From: CAZELM01 sp964512995
GTDB taxonomy: Bacteria > CSSED10-310
NCBI GenBank assembly: GCA_964512995.1
Contig: CAZELM010000069.1
Location: 1 to 15,551 of the forward strand
DNA length: 15,551 bases
Direction: 5' to 3'
Positions 14,801 to 15,551 of the stretch are shown piece after piece; positions within the stretch are counted from its first letter, which is position 1, and every line of letters starts with the position of its first letter. The translations under genes were made by a program, and so were the position numbers. The notes under the pieces are model-generated. The model did not search any database. It saw nothing but the letters and a program-made list of their open reading frames with translations, and was not told where the DNA came from.

Positions 14801-15551
14801 TTACAGATCACTGGCCTGATGATAAACCGTTGCAGAAATATCCCATGCGGTTCCGGTCGGATTGGTAAACCATGCCGATGCGGAAAATCCCAGATAATAA
14901 TTGCTTCCATTTGGATTTAATCGAATGACCACGTAGCCGTCGGAACTGATATACTGTGAAATGGTTACTCCCGATGCATAGTTATTCGTGCCTGCATTGA
15001 TAATCTGATTGGGAGTTCCGTAATACGGATACCCAACGGCATCCGAAAATATGGCGCGGGACATCCCGTAATTGTAACCCTCAACGACGATCCGATACAT
15101 GATATTGGAACTCTGCCGGATGTTGGTCTTGATGTGGATCATAACATTGTTGTTGGAGGATGTACTCCAGGTAAGAAAATCTCTCCGCACCTCACCGCCT
15201 TGTGTTGAGAGACTCCCCGACGCATACATATGCCCCGATACATTCAATCGTTTCGGCATCGATGTGGTTCCGATACCCACTCTGCCGGTAGCATTGTCAT
15301 AATACACGTCCGCACCACCGGCAACACCGCCATTGTTGTAAATGAGCTGCTGATTTGTTCCCGCGATCGGGCCGGTTTCCCCTTGAGGTCCTGTAGGTCC
15401 CTGAATGCCCTGTTCCCCTTGAGGTCCCAGTGGTCCGGTCGGTCCTTGAACGCCTTGTTCACCCTGGATACCCTGAGGTCCGATGGGTCCTGTGGATCCC
15501 TGAATGCCCTGTTCCCCTTGAGGTCCCAGTGGTCCGGTCGGTCCTTGAACG
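14801..15551 (-). CDS. Collagen-like protein with tail-fibre-like binding domain (5' part beyond the window)
   Basis: The C-terminal 249 residues of a gene that continues past the window end, so its start, signal peptide and N-terminal domain are not visible. The first 62 residues hold 20 Gly-X-Y triplets (GPT, GPL, GPQ, GEQ, GIQ). An AGTNQQLIYNNGG linker and a VGIGTTSMPKRLNVSG neck follow. The last roughly 135 residues form a Tyr/Asn-rich, probably beta-structured domain (HIKTNIRQSSNIMYRIVVEG, GYPYYGTPNQII, SSDGYVVIRLNPNG, FTNPTG). This resembles receptor-binding tips of phage and environmental-virus tail fibres, by memory of the motif style and not by search. It lies upstream of, and 45 bases from, the 12022-14755 gene, with no terminator between, so the two are probably co-transcribed. 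Confidence 0.85.
   Translation of the reverse strand, partial: VQGPTGPLGPQGEQGIQGSTGPIGPQGIQGEQGVQGPTGPLGPQGEQGIQGPTGPQGETGPIAGTNQQLIYNNGGVAGGADVYYDNATGRVGIGTTSMPKRLNVSGHMYASGSLSTQGGEVRRDFLTWSTSSNNNVMIHIKTNIRQSSNIMYRIVVEGYNYGMSRAIFSDAVGYPYYGTPNQIINAGTNNYASGVTISQYISSDGYVVIRLNPNGSNYYLGFSASAWFTNPTGTAWDISATVYHQASDL
15398..15551 (-). repeat. 99-bp repeat in the collagen array at the window edge
   Basis: A 55-base stretch at 15398-15452 recurs identically at 15497-15551, giving a 99-bp period (eleven Gly-X-Y triplets). The same period occurs in the array of the 4955-6560 gene, although the unit sequences differ. The repeat continues beyond the window. Confidence 0.75.

Overview
The window comes from a bacterial scaffold, probably assembled from a metagenome or draft genome, because it carries two runs of exactly 100 N. 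Strong AGGAG-type ribosome sites, ATG starts and Sec-type signal peptides point to a bacterium that exports large surface or secreted proteins. Nothing here fixes the phylum. No rRNA, tRNA, CRISPR array or transposase was recognised.

Layout. Bases 1-168 hold a 21-bp tandem repeat. Three plus-strand genes for exported collagen-like proteins follow (422-2365, 2418-4571, 4955-6560). A very large minus-strand gene (6694-11664) encodes an orphan superfamily 1 (UvrD-like) helicase with TPR-like repeats. Two more collagen-like genes lie on the minus strand (12022-14755, and 14801 to beyond the window end). Both collagen-like clusters therefore point inward at the helicase.

The collagen-like proteins form one modular family. 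The four complete at the 5' end share a signal peptide, an N-terminal domain of about 130 residues (Pro-x-x-Ile-x-Tyr-Gln-Gly-His at its start, Trp-Val-Gly-x-Pro at its end), and an uninterrupted Gly-X-Y array rich in GPT, GPQ, GIQ and GEQ. All five then have a phage-tail-fibre-like neck (VGIG and related motifs, usually preceded by a GSN..IYNN linker). The C-terminal head differs in every gene: fibrinogen-like modules; a LamG-type lectin fold followed by a peptidase S74 chaperone; an unrecognised Asp/Cys-containing domain; a long beta-rich stalk with an HPLDPENK-type domain; and a tail-fibre-like binding domain. I infer a set of trimeric surface fibres with one conserved base and shaft and interchangeable binding tips.

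The two assembly gaps fall inside Gly-X-Y arrays at near-identical repeats. They break the reading frames only because 100 is not a multiple of three; the flanking codons join in register. The helicase is not obviously part of the fibre system. Its domain layout (unknown N-terminus, UvrD core, TPR-like region, acidic linker, beta-rich C-terminus) resembles large stand-alone NTPases, and a defence or nucleic-acid quality-control role is possible but unproven.
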